64,000 nt of DNA from Arthrobacter sp. MYb227 (GTDB lineage Bacteria; Actinomycetota; Actinomycetes; Actinomycetales; Micrococcaceae): assembly GCF_002975435.1 (NCBI RefSeq), contig NZ_PCPT01000013.1, positions 1 through 64,000 of the forward strand, written 5' to 3'. The position numbers were made by a program, and so were the translations under genes. Positions 26,168 to 34,865 of the stretch are shown here, one piece after another; position 1 is the first letter of the stretch, and each line of letters starts with the position of its first letter. Below the pieces are notes generated by a model. It saw nothing but the letters and a program-made list of their open reading frames with translations, made no database searches and had not been told where the DNA came from.

Positions 26168-27207
26168 CTATTTCAGTGAATAGAGCAGTCGAAGCTTGTC
26201 TTCGCCAAGCAGCTCGGTGGTTGCTTCGCTGATTGCCGGCGTGGCGGCATTCATGGCCTCTCGCATCATGTCGAGGGTCGCAAGGGATAGAACGCTGAGG
26301 TGGTGCTCATGCTTTCGTGCCCGAGCAACTGTATGATCAGCGGCAATGGGATGCCTTGCTTGTAAAGGTCCATGGCCTTGGTCTTCCGCAACATGTGGCA
26401 GTTAAGGTTCCCTGGAATTGAGGGACATTGTTCGCGGCCAAGGGTTCCGGCTTTCTTAAGCACTGCGTCAACCGTATCGCTGGAAAGAGCAATCGCTTCT
26501 CCACGGTGCCAGCTATAGAACAAGGGGCACGTCGCGCGATGAGCTGCGCTTCGTGCATGGAACTCATCCAGATAGACCTTGAGATGCTCAACCGTTTTCT
26601 CTCCCAAGGGCACGGTACGGCTCTTGGATCTCTTGCCGGTCAAGGTCAGGCGGGCTGGCTTTTCCAGGTTCAGATCATCAAGGGTGAGCGCCGTGATCTC
26701 ACCGACGCGAGCACCGCTGTCATAGAGCAGGATCAGCAGTATGCGGTTCCGCCGTGACTTCAAGTCCCTGCCATCGAAAGCAGCGAGAACTGCTGCTGTC
26801 TCGTTCTCTTGCAGGTATTCGATGGGTTTGCGCGGTTGGGCTGGGGCCTTGATGTTTTTGGCCGCTTGATAAACCGCGACCAAGCTCAGGTCTTCGGCGG
26901 AGGCGAACCGTAGGAAGGCTTTGACCGCACTCAGACGCAATCCGATAGTTGCGGGCTGGTATTCCTTGGCCTGTTGCATCCAGGCCAGCCATGCCTTCAA
27001 GAATTGCCGCTCGAAGTGATCGAAGCTGATGTCTTGGCGGTGAACGTGTTGCTCGATGACCAGGTAGTTGACGTAGTTTTCCAGGCTGATGCGGTAGGAC
27101 TCGATGCTGCGTGGCGCCATGGACCTCACGTGGGGCAGATAGTCGTGCAGGTAGTTCCGGGCGTAGCCCCAGAAGTTGGATGTTGGTTCTTGCGGCGTGC
27201 GTTTCAT
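26168..27207 (-). pseudogene. RIT recombinase C (third tyrosine recombinase), 3' frameshift
   Basis: A tyrosine recombinase of 313 aa as read (stop at 26266), with N-terminal SAM-like domain and catalytic residues: first Arg in YDSGARVGEI, Lys region GKRSKSRTVPL, HMLRKTKA, LLGHESMSTTSAFY with the Tyr nucleophile. Right after that Tyr the frame is shifted: in the neighbouring frame the normal tail (SLATLDMMREAMNAATPAIS) runs on to a stop at 26168, just inside the terminal repeat. So one base was lost and the last 40 residues are missing. The start overlaps the stop of the second recombinase (ATGA). Confidence 0.8.
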
Positions 27208-28166
27208 TCGAATCCCACCTCGGGAATCATTCCTTGGCTATCCTTCACGAGTGTTGCGTACCCATCCATGAAGTCCGGTGATGTGTGAATGTAGTAAAAC
27301 GTGCTGTCCAGCGTTGCATGCCCCATATAACGGGAAAGGTAGGGCATCATGGCGTTGATATCCCGGCCCTGGGACATCCACCGTTCGATGTTCGCGTAAG
27401 CAAAATGATGCCGGAAAGAATATGGATGTGGTTGCTTCCCTCCGAGAAGTAACGGCAAACCTGCCTGGTTCCAGATCCTGTTGAACATGACCCCGGTGGT
27501 GGCCGGATCTACCGGTGCTGCAGTCGAGGAGACAAAGAACGTAGAACGGTGTTGCCCGAATTGCTGACGGGAGATCCTGTTGCAATCGGCAAGTACTGCG
27601 GTGATCTGATCATTCAGTGGCAATCGCCGGCTCCGGTTGCCCTTGGACCACAACACGTCGATGAACCCTGCGGTGAGGTCGACATCTTGGAGCTGAAGCC
27701 TGCGGACTTCACAGGTCCGTAGCCCGCACGAATGCATCAGCGCAAAGAACGCAACGGACTGCCAACGCCACGGAGAAGTGGTCTGAAGTTCCGCTGCGGA
27801 TCCGAAGAAAGCATCGATTTCCTTGCGGCTCAACAAATAGGGCTGAGAGCGATAGAATTCGCTTTTCCAGGAATCGGCAAGCACATACGCGTCGGGGTTT
27901 TCGTGGGTGCGCATCCAACGACCAAAATCCCTGATGTATGACATCTACGACGGGCTGGACCCTGGTTGGGATGCCTTCTTGAAGCGCACCCAACTTTCGA
28001 TGGCCTGCTGGTCAAAAGAGCGCACGTGGTGTTCCGTGCAGTATGCATCAAAGCTTCGCAGGTAGTGGATGCGTGATGCGCCGTTGCAACCCATGCTTTC
28101 CTTGAACGCAAGAAACAGCCGTAGTTCGCGGGCAAACACACTGGTGAATTCAAAAGTGCCCATCAC
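27204..28166 (-). pseudogene. RIT recombinase B (second tyrosine recombinase), in-frame stop
   Basis: One continuous frame of 320 codons interrupted only by a TAG at 27945-27947. Upstream part: MGTFEFTSVFARELRLFLAF to SQPGSSPS; downstream part starts at an ATG directly after the stop (MSYIRDFGRWMRTH) and holds the catalytic domain (HSCGLRTCEVRRLQL, SKGNRSRRLPL, YSFRHHFA, YMGHATLDSTFYYIH). Translation could restart at TAG-ATG, giving a protein without the N-terminal core-binding domain. The gene overlaps both neighbours by 4 bp. Confidence 0.82.
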
Positions 28167-29365
28167 AAGCCAGCTCCCGGCAAAGGAAGAATGCAGGAGC
28201 GTAGCCGTTCGGTATCCACGCTCAAATACACATTGGTCGAGTCGCTGTGGGCATGGCCTAGGATCGCCGAGATCGTGGGCAATGCGGTTCCCGCCTGCAG
28301 CAACTTGGACGCCGCGTTGTAGCGAAGGGACCGCGTTCCAACCTTCACACCTTCCATACCCGACGCGTGGAAGACCTTGTTGACGATCACGTAATTCGAG
28401 GCATGATCGGTCAAGGCAATGTGTGGGGCCTTCAGCCTCAAGAACACTTCGTGGGCATCGGAATCAGGCCGGTCCTCAAGCACATACTGCGCAAGTTTGG
28501 TGAGGACCAAAGGTGGTAGCGGCAGCGTCAACGGGTTGCCCGTCTTTTGCTGCACCAGCCCAATCGTGCCCTCCCGCCAATGAATATCCGTCAGCTGCAG
28601 GTTACGGATATCGCATGCGCGCAGGCCCGTGCCCAGGGCGAGCAGGGTAATCGCGGCATCCCGGGCCGAGACTAAACCCTGCTGGCAGGCATCAACAACT
28701 TGCCGTTCAACTCCGGAATCGAGCATGGGAATGATGCCATGGTGTCGTTTCGTGCGGGCCAATGCCAGCGCATCGAGCAGATCGGTGCGCTGCGTGAATT
28801 TCAGGAATGGGCGGAAGCTTGATAGCGCCGACCACATGCTCGTTGCAGCCCACCGGTCACGCAGGGATTCAGGGAATTCCAAGATGCTGGCCCCGTCTGC
28901 CGCATCCCATGAGGTTACTCCGCCAGTTTCCAAAAACCGCAAGTACTGGCAAGCCAACCCGCCAAAACAGGTTTGCGTGGAAGGTGTCAGGCCCCTTTGC
29001 TCCATGTCCAGGGACCATGACTCCAGCAGCCCTGAAAATTCCGGGCTGCTGGGCTTTTCCTTCTGCAATCCACGGGGCCGCATGGACAGATCCACGGTGC
29101 CGGTGAGTATATAGGAATCGAACAAACACACCAGCCGGCCATAATCGAAATGACGCTGCGCGCTATATTTTCCACTCCGGGGGCTGATGGTCATGGAGAC
29201 GAACTTCTTGCCCAAGGTGAGTGTGTATTGGCCGTCTTGTTCCTCGGCCAGGACGCCGAGCCATTTGATGGATTTGCGGTACTGGTTAATTGTCGACTGC
29301 ATGTAGTCGGCTTCTTTCAATGCGGTCACGATGACATCACCGAGGGCCGCAACTGTCGTATCCAT
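28163..29365 (-). CDS. RIT recombinase A (first tyrosine recombinase)
   Basis: About 400 aa, intact. Start at 29365 (MDTTVAALGDVIV) is preferred because AAGGACAAGG precedes it; an upstream in-frame start lies in the terminal region. N-terminal core-binding domain followed by the catalytic domain: Arg in GTGLRACDIR, Lys in QQKTGNPL, RSLRYNAASK, GHAHSDSTNVYLS with His and the Tyr nucleophile. In the HxxR box the His is replaced (TRSLR). Overlaps the second recombinase by 4 bp. Confidence 0.87.
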   Translation of the reverse strand: MDTTVAALGDVIVTALKEADYMQSTINQYRKSIKWLGVLAEEQDGQYTLTLGKKFVSMTISPRSGKYSAQRHFDYGRLVCLFDSYILTGTVDLSMRPRGLQKEKPSSPEFSGLLESWSLDMEQRGLTPSTQTCFGGLACQYLRFLETGGVTSWDAADGASILEFPESLRDRWAATSMWSALSSFRPFLKFTQRTDLLDALALARTKRHHGIIPMLDSGVERQVVDACQQGLVSARDAAITLLALGTGLRACDIRNLQLTDIHWREGTIGLVQQKTGNPLTLPLPPLVLTKLAQYVLEDRPDSDAHEVFLRLKAPHIALTDHASNYVIVNKVFHASGMEGVKVGTRSLRYNAASKLLQAGTALPTISAILGHAHSDSTNVYLSVDTERLRSCILPLPGAGL

Positions 29366-29417
29366 TGCCTTGTCCTTCCACTGGGAACATGGATACAAGT
29401 CAGGTTAAGCCGAAATA

Positions 29418-29494
29418 TTAAGCCGGGGAATGGGTTCCAAACCCCTGAACCACAAGGGGTGATTTCCCATGCTCGGCTTAACGGATTCCTCGGC
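29418..29494 (-). repeat. RIT right terminal inverted repeat
   Basis: 77 bp, complementary to 26083-26159 with one mismatch; just upstream of the first recombinase gene, so it probably also contains its promoter. Confidence 0.9.
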
Positions 29495-29497
29495 TTA

Positions 29498-29531
29498 ATC
29501 ACTATTAAACGGAATTCCGTTTAATAGTGAT
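29498..29531. repeat. 34-bp perfect palindrome at the right RIT junction
   Basis: Two 17-bp arms with no spacer (ATCACTATTAAACGG arm, GAATTC at the centre). It lies between the right terminal repeat and the resumed IS3 gene and has no counterpart at the left end, where only a short similar stretch (AGCGATTA versus AGTGATTA) remains. Confidence 0.85.
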
Positions 29532-29904
29532 CGTGGCACGCAATATACCTCGAGTGACTTTCAGCGGTGGTGCGCTGGCAATAATGTCGCTCAGTCGATG
29601 GGAATGACCGGGGATGTTGGGATAATTCGGTGGCTGAAAATTTCTTCTCCCATCTGAAAACCGAGATGTATCACCACTATGATTTTCCGAACCATCTCTC
29701 TGCCCGGACGGCGGTCATGGAATACGTCGAGTCTTGGTACAACAGACGCCGGCCACACAGCAACAACCAGGGCCTGCCTCCGGCAAAGGCCGTCGCCGCA
29801 TACGAAAATCAGTTCAAACCAAAAGCAGCCTAAGAAGAAAAATCAATCAAGCTGTCTCAAAAACTTGACGAGCGCAGTCAGACGTTGTAGGAGGTTCACC
29901 TAAT

Positions 29905-30061
29905 CAATTTCCCGCCATATGCCCGGACCGCAACCCGATCGAGCATGTCTGGAACGACACCAAAAAACGCGATCAGCAACGTCCAACGCGACGGCTTCGA
30001 ACCCATCGTCACAGCCTTCGAAGCCCACACCCGATCACGGATCCTCGACTACAAGACCTGA
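29905..30061 (+). pseudogene. IS630-family transposase C-terminal fragment
   Basis: Encodes PPYAPDRNPIEHVWNDTK, the conserved DDE-family end with the catalytic Glu, then after a one-base shift AISNVQRDGFEPIVTAFEAH and a stop at 30061. Only the tail of the element remains. Confidence 0.75.
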
Positions 30062-30304
30062 GCTTCAGAGTCCGGTTCTGAAAAATTAGAGTCATACCCG
30101 GTAGCTTTGTCTCGCCTTTAGGATTGGTGATTAATCCCGTTGCGTCTAAGACCGGTATAGTTATGTCTTTCGCAGTCCTAAAATGGACAAAAGTTGCGGT
30201 AACTATTTCTGCAGTCAGAAGTTGACCGCCGCGCCACGCAAAAATCATCCAAGTGCGGGCATTCAACAGCTTCCATTATGGCTTAGCCCGGTAGGCTAGA
30301 AAGC

Positions 30305-31267
30305 ATGTTAACCAGTGAGTCCACAACAACTTCGCTTTTGATTTCAGAATCAGTGGAATTATCGGCTGCGCTGACTGCGACATTGGCTAGTGGAGCAGAT
30401 TTACGTGTCTTATTCATCAAAGGTCCAGCAGCAGTAGCTGCTGGCGTGCGTCCTCAGCGTGCTTCTGCCGATATCGATGTTCTTGTGCATCCAGAAGACA
30501 CCAATAAACTACTAGCACTTTTAGCGGAGCGTGGGTGGAAGAAACGGCCTTTCGCAGATGGTGTAGGAATTCCCATGCATTCACATACTCTCTACCATCC
30601 CAATTGGCCGTCGGACATTGACGTGCATTTCCGTTTTCCTGGCCTGGACGCAGACCCAGGTGAAAGTTTTGACGTATTAGCTCAAAATTGTGCAAATCAT
30701 AGTTTCTCAGGAGTCTCCGCACCCACTCCTTGCCACGCAGGCATGGCATTGATCCAGATAACGCATGCCTTGAGAAACTTACATTTGGAGGATTCACGGT
30801 CATCTGCGTCCCAGAAAGATTATGCTTTTTTGTTGGATCAGACTGAAAGTCTCCGCTGGGAGGAACTCTTAGCGGTGATGAAAGGGACTAAATCATTAGC
30901 CGCGATGAAACCATTTCTCTATGAGGCTTATCCGACGCTAGCACGCGACTTGGTATTTCCAACACCCTCCGAAGACTGGCAGTCACGAACAGCAACACGT
31001 TATCGAGGGACTCATCGATTGGTGTTACTTCAGCGTGCTTCATGGAGAAACAAACCAGCAATTATTTATCGATCCTTATTTCCTCCGCGCGAGCATTTAG
31101 CCGCCAAAAACCTTGAACTGCTTGATGCAAAGTACTCGACCTTGGTGAAATACCAATTATCCAGAATCTTCCTTTTCTTGCGTCTGATGCCACAAGCAGC
31201 TCAAGAGTCAAAAAGAAGAATAATCCAAAGTGAGGGCGATCAATTCCCTAAGCGAGATAACTCCTAG
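30305..31267 (+). CDS. Putative nucleotidyltransferase (NTP_transf_5 type)
   Basis: 320 aa. The N-terminal part fits uncharacterised nucleotidyltransferases of this family: LFIKGPAAVAAG (K39), RASADIDVLVHPED (DID at 56-58) and a second acidic strand SDIDVHFRF near 104-112. Members are often found beside HprK-like and PqqD-like genes and in polysaccharide or lasso-peptide clusters, but their reaction is not established. Here it stands alone among mobile-element remnants, between the kinase end and the glycosyltransferase part of the locus, and may have been separated from the HprK/PqqD group by insertions. Confidence 0.7.
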   Translation: MLTSESTTTSLLISESVELSAALTATLASGADLRVLFIKGPAAVAAGVRPQRASADIDVLVHPEDTNKLLALLAERGWKKRPFADGVGIPMHSHTLYHPNWPSDIDVHFRFPGLDADPGESFDVLAQNCANHSFSGVSAPTPCHAGMALIQITHALRNLHLEDSRSSASQKDYAFLLDQTESLRWEELLAVMKGTKSLAAMKPFLYEAYPTLARDLVFPTPSEDWQSRTATRYRGTHRLVLLQRASWRNKPAIIYRSLFPPREHLAAKNLELLDAKYSTLVKYQLSRIFLFLRLMPQAAQESKRRIIQSEGDQFPKRDNS

Positions 31268-31859
31268 TAACCCTGCTACGAGGTTCCTGCAGGTTACTGA
31301 GTTGGCATTCTGGAGCCGGGCTGGCCGTTTTTGGGGATGCACTTCGATACCGAGTCGCTGGTGTTTTATGTTTTGTTCCACATATCCGCGCCGGTCTTCT
31401 TGCTGGTGATCTTGGATGGATTGGGCACTCTGTGTGATTAGAACGCAATCTTTGAAGCGTACCAGCAGACCCCTCTCGTGGGCGAACAAGTCAAAAATGA
31501 CAACTAAGTTCACCGGATGTTTGAGTCACATTCAGCGGGTAGAACAGTAGGAACTTATGCCGCCAGTCAATTCAGAGCAGCTACAAACAAGCCTCACGGA
31601 GAGTCTCGGTCCTGTTTTTGCAGTGGCCTCGGTGCAGGGCATCAAGAAACGCAACGTTTTATCTGGGTGAATTGGACGAATAATGCGGTGACAAAGTTCC
31701 CCTCGGCGGCTAACAGGCTAGCCCGGGGTTTTCATGAAGGTGTGCGTCATTAACGTCGAATTTGTTATGTCACAGGACAGCGGTGACAGTTCTGCATCAG
31801 AACATCGGTAACATAACAAGCAGTTTTAGTGGTGACACTTCACCGGCTTGTTAAGGGTG
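31268..31859. other. 590-bp stretch of unassigned DNA
   Basis: Only short broken frames. A minus-strand frame near 31248-31510 has a charged segment (SIQDHQQEDRRGYVEQNIKH) that looks like an old transposase piece but could not be placed in a family. Confidence 0.35.
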
Positions 31860-32097
31860 TCCGTTTCGGGTTGAACTCGTTCATGAAGTCCAACAACGAC
31901 CCAGTCGATGCCCGTGTCCGGCTGGAAATCGCCCAGTGGACAGATGATGCTCCCGGAGCGCCATGACGACCTTTTGCCTTGAACATGGAATCATCGACAT
32001 GACGTTTTACAAGATCCGTGCCATCGCACTAGCCGAGGGACAGGCGCACTGCACTTGAACCACGTTCGCGCTGGCCCAAGCCTCGCCCCAACTACCC
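31860..32097 (+). pseudogene. IS481-type transposase N-terminal fragment
   Basis: Broken frames encode ARVRLEIAQW, CLEHGIIDMTFYKIRAIALA and ALEPRSRWPKPRPNYPI, matching the helix-turn-helix start of IS481-like transposases. It ends where an IS1380 fragment begins, about 32097. Confidence 0.6.
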
Positions 32098-32585
32098 GAT
32101 AAGTTCTACGACCCGGACGGTAAGTTAATCGGCGAGAAGACCCTGATCCGTACCGACAGTGCCGGCCCCTCCTTCGAATTCCCGAACCACCTACACGCGT
32201 TGGGATTGCAGCTCTCAACCTCATTCTTTTTGCCGGTGGCCAACGAATGGTTGATTGGGCGGATCAATGAGGAAAAGTACTGGGAACCAGCCACCGACCA
32301 ACACGGCCAAGAACGCCATAATGCGTGGGTGATTGATGCCAGCAAAGCCATGCCCCTGAAAACTATCCACCCGGAACCCGTCTACACCTGAGAGCCGAAC
32401 GCCCACACCCAGGTGCCAGTGCCAGCTTTTTCTACACCGACGGAATCGGGTCACCGCGTTCTTGACCAATGCGCCCCGATTCAACGTTGCGTTTCTTGAT
32501 GCTCAGCACAGAGCCCACGATAGGTGCGAAATAGAGAATCATGGCTCTGAAGAATACGGGGCTTGGTAAGCTTTGTGTGTCAGCG
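32098..32585 (+). pseudogene. IS1380-family transposase, central fragment
   Basis: Encodes KFYDPDGKLIGEKTLIRTDS, HLHALGLQLSTSFFLPVANE, a stop at 32391, then in shifted frames RAERPHPGA, VTAFLTNAPRFNVAFLDAQH and KNTGLGKL, in the order expected for the middle of an IS1380 transposase. The C-terminal part reappears at 34190-34498, so the gene was split by later insertions. Confidence 0.65.
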
Positions 32586-32981
32586 CTAAACTTTGGGCCG
32601 TTTCAGCTATGAGTGTGAGCCAAATCGGAAGCTCAATTCAGACCAAAAAGCGGTAAGCACCTGCCACTCCGTATCAGCTCGAAATTACCCATCCGCGGTT
32701 CCCGCCGGCCAGACTGATTCGCTGCTGGCTAGGCCGCCGAAGGCGTGATGCAACAGGTGGCCGTTGACGGCCCGTATCCACTATGCGTACGTGGCATCAA
32801 TGATGACGCCGCAGCTCAAAGTCGGCGGCAGGAACCTGCAGAGGACGCCATGCTGGAAAGCCTTGTGATCGGTCAGGGGATTCGGCGATGCCCCTCACTG
32901 CCAGGAGCGAATGGAAGCACGATAGATACTGATTGAAGATCGTCGCCGGTGCACAGATTGCACCATCGTTGACGGAGACAC

Positions 32982-34153
32982 TCACCCTTGCAGGGCGTCT
33001 GCAAAGTCGTCAGTTCGAGTAGAAGCCAGCGATCTTGAGTGCTTGAGCAGGATGACTTCGTAGCGTGCGGGTAGCTTTGGCGATATTTTTTGCAACCTGC
33101 ACGTTTAAGCAACGTGATGGCAATGTTCCTCAAAATCGACATCATGTGAGGTGAGTTTGCGGTGAGAACTTGTGATTTGTCTTCTTGCCAAACCACATCC
33201 CTACGCCAATATAGAGAATTTTCAATGCTCCAATGTCCACGGATCAACGCAGCTAGCTGTGCTGGACTAGCCAGATGGGTGGGCAGTGACGTGACCGCGT
33301 AAATGGTTTCGGTATGCCAGGTCTTGAGGTCTTGTTTTCGTGACTTTCGGATGATTTGGATGGCTTGTTCCGCGTGCAGGAATCTAATCCAGGGGTTGCG
33401 CGTGGCGCATTTGATAGCGCGGAATATGACCTTCCCATTGGCAACCGTCCTGACACGGTCCCCGTCGGGGACTTTCTCCCACGGGTTCTGTTCGAGCTGG
33501 GCGAGCAGGGTGGGTTGGTTTGCTTTCACTGTGAAAACATAGTGAGCACCACGCTGGGCAAGATAGCGAGCATGACCCGTCTGGGTGTGCAATGAATCTG
33601 CAGTGACTACGATACCTTGAGGTCCATGAAGTGGTCCAGAAGTACCGGGAATGCGGTGATTCCATTGTTTTTCTCGCTCACCGATACCTAGGCCAAGACC
33701 GTGTGGCTCTCTTGGTTCAGAGCAGACATTAGATGCACTCTGGTGCCTTTGCCGTCCACGGTAATCGATGCAGGGCTGTCAACCTTTTGGGCCCAGAGGC
33801 GAAAGCAACAGTTCCATAGCTGCGGCATCAAAAAGTACAAAGACTCGGGCCAGCGTGGTGGCATGAGGTGCGCCGACACCGTGGACTTCTAGTTCTGAGC
33901 GTGCGGTATCGAACGGCCCTTTCGGCCATTTCTACCAGCGTCTTGACGCCGACAATCACCGAACACACCATGATGACCAACAGGTGCACGAAGCTAAGTC
34001 TGATTCCTCGTTTGGCTCGTGGATCAGGCAGCCCAGTCAGAGCAGGTAAGACTTCGGTAGGATCCAATTTCACTGTCTCAACGCCATCAAATTGGTCTCA
34101 CATATTAAGACTCTAGGCTAGCGCACCACTTAGCAGACGCCCTGCTCACCCTT
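32982..34153 (-). mobile_element. ISAs1-family element with 8-bp target duplication
   Basis: Terminal inverted repeats GCAGGGCGTCTGCAAAG (32990-33006) and its complement at 34129-34145 (16 of 17 matching). Both ends are flanked by the identical 8 bp TCACCCTT (32982-32989 and 34146-34153), a perfect target-site duplication. The element proper is 1156 bp and holds one broken transposase gene. The intact duplication shows a fairly recent insertion. Confidence 0.88.
33010..34073 (-). pseudogene. ISAs1-family transposase, frameshifted
   Basis: N-terminus MKLDPTEVLPALTGLPDPRA with RGIRLSFVHLLVIMVCSVIV at 34073-33890, then frame breaks around 33600-33890, then a long intact part: ARYLAQRGAHYVFTVKANQP, ETIYAVTSLPTHLASPAQLA, IRGHWSIENSLYWRRDV, QEDKSQVLTANSPH, LRNIAITLLKRAG. 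All domains of the family are present but in different frames. Confidence 0.85.
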
Positions 34154-34189
34154 GGGAGATCAGCACAGACCTGAGGTTTCAGCGGGTGA

Positions 34190-34498
34190 AAGCGAAGAAT
34201 CGCCGAGGGTGCACGCGCAACTGCCGAAATGGCCTATTTTTAGTTGAGAAACAGAAAGCCTCCAACCACTCTTATGTTGCCAATGGTGCCTGGGCGAAAC
34301 TTGCCATGTTTGCCATGAACCTAGTCAGCTGGCTCCAACTCGTAGCAGTACAAGGGGGCATGACGCAGGCTGCTTGGAAATGAAACGGTGGTGCTACCGA
34401 CTATTTTCAATGGCAAGAAGAATCATCCACAGCGGCAGACAAACCAAACTCTTACTCCCATTCAAGGCACCAGTAGCCATGCTCCTCATGAACGTATA
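34190..34498 (+). pseudogene. IS1380-family transposase, C-terminal fragment
   Basis: Encodes NHSYVANGAWAKLAMFAMNL, SWLQLVAVQGG, a stop at 34379-34381, and in another frame CYRLFSMARRIIHSG, TKLLLPFKAPVAMLLMNV ending at 34498: the usual end of IS1380 transposases. Probably the continuation of the fragment at 32098-32585. Confidence 0.65.
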
Positions 34499-34865
34499 AA
34501 CACCATCACCAGCACTTCAAAAAGCACATCCTGATCACCTCCACCGGCACCAAAGCTATCCAACATCACCAGAAAGGAGACCTGAGCGGAAAATGGTATC
34601 CGACGCACAGTCAGGGATTCGACCAACATCATTGTGCCCACAAACAGCAAAACCGCCAACCCGCACCGAAATGCGAAATCAGCGCTCTGCCATCGCTTCA
34701 TGAAATGGCTGGGCTAAGAACATGGCTTCTAAGTCCGTAACCGTCATGAATTTTCGACTACAAAATCTGATCCTGCAACGATCGACTTTGAAAGATCAGA
34801 CTACTTTTTTCAAAAGAAGAAACCTGACATCAATATAGAGACGGTTAGGAAAGTCTATTATCTGA
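34499..34865. other. Intergenic, 367 bp
   Basis: No gene seen. It contains the end of the IS1380 remnant and the region downstream of the sugar-transferase gene. No clear terminator recognised. Confidence 0.35.

Larger units (their letters stand above)
26080..29531. mobile_element. RIT (recombinase-in-trio) element
   Basis: Three overlapping minus-strand tyrosine recombinase genes enclosed by 77-bp inverted repeats with one mismatch (26083-26159 and 29418-29494). Each repeat contains several copies of a CTCGGCTTAA-type motif, likely recombinase sites. The element sits inside an IS3 transposase gene. On the right, beyond the repeat, there is an extra 34-bp perfect palindrome. The trio arrangement and terminal repeats fit the known RIT family. 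Two of the three genes are damaged. Confidence 0.88.
25509..29833 (+). pseudogene. IS3-family OrfB, split by the RIT element and frameshifted
   Basis: N-terminal half at about 25526-26079 (WMCQKLGVSRASYYRWAQP, then LVGDITYLKTGSGWLYLATV and GAIFHSD), with a frameshift near 25790. The gene stops at codon GAT of FHSD and resumes at 29532 with CGT GGC, so the RIT insert sits exactly between them. The C-terminal part (VAENFFSHLKTEMYHHY, WYNRRRPHSNNQGLPP) ends at 29833 and has another one-base deletion before it. DDE residues are recognisable but the gene is dead. Confidence 0.88.

Noticed and set aside
26083-29494. Long repeats at the RIT ends considered as CRISPR or integron sites
   Set aside because: There are only two inverted copies with three recombinase genes between them; no spacer array and no integron integrase.
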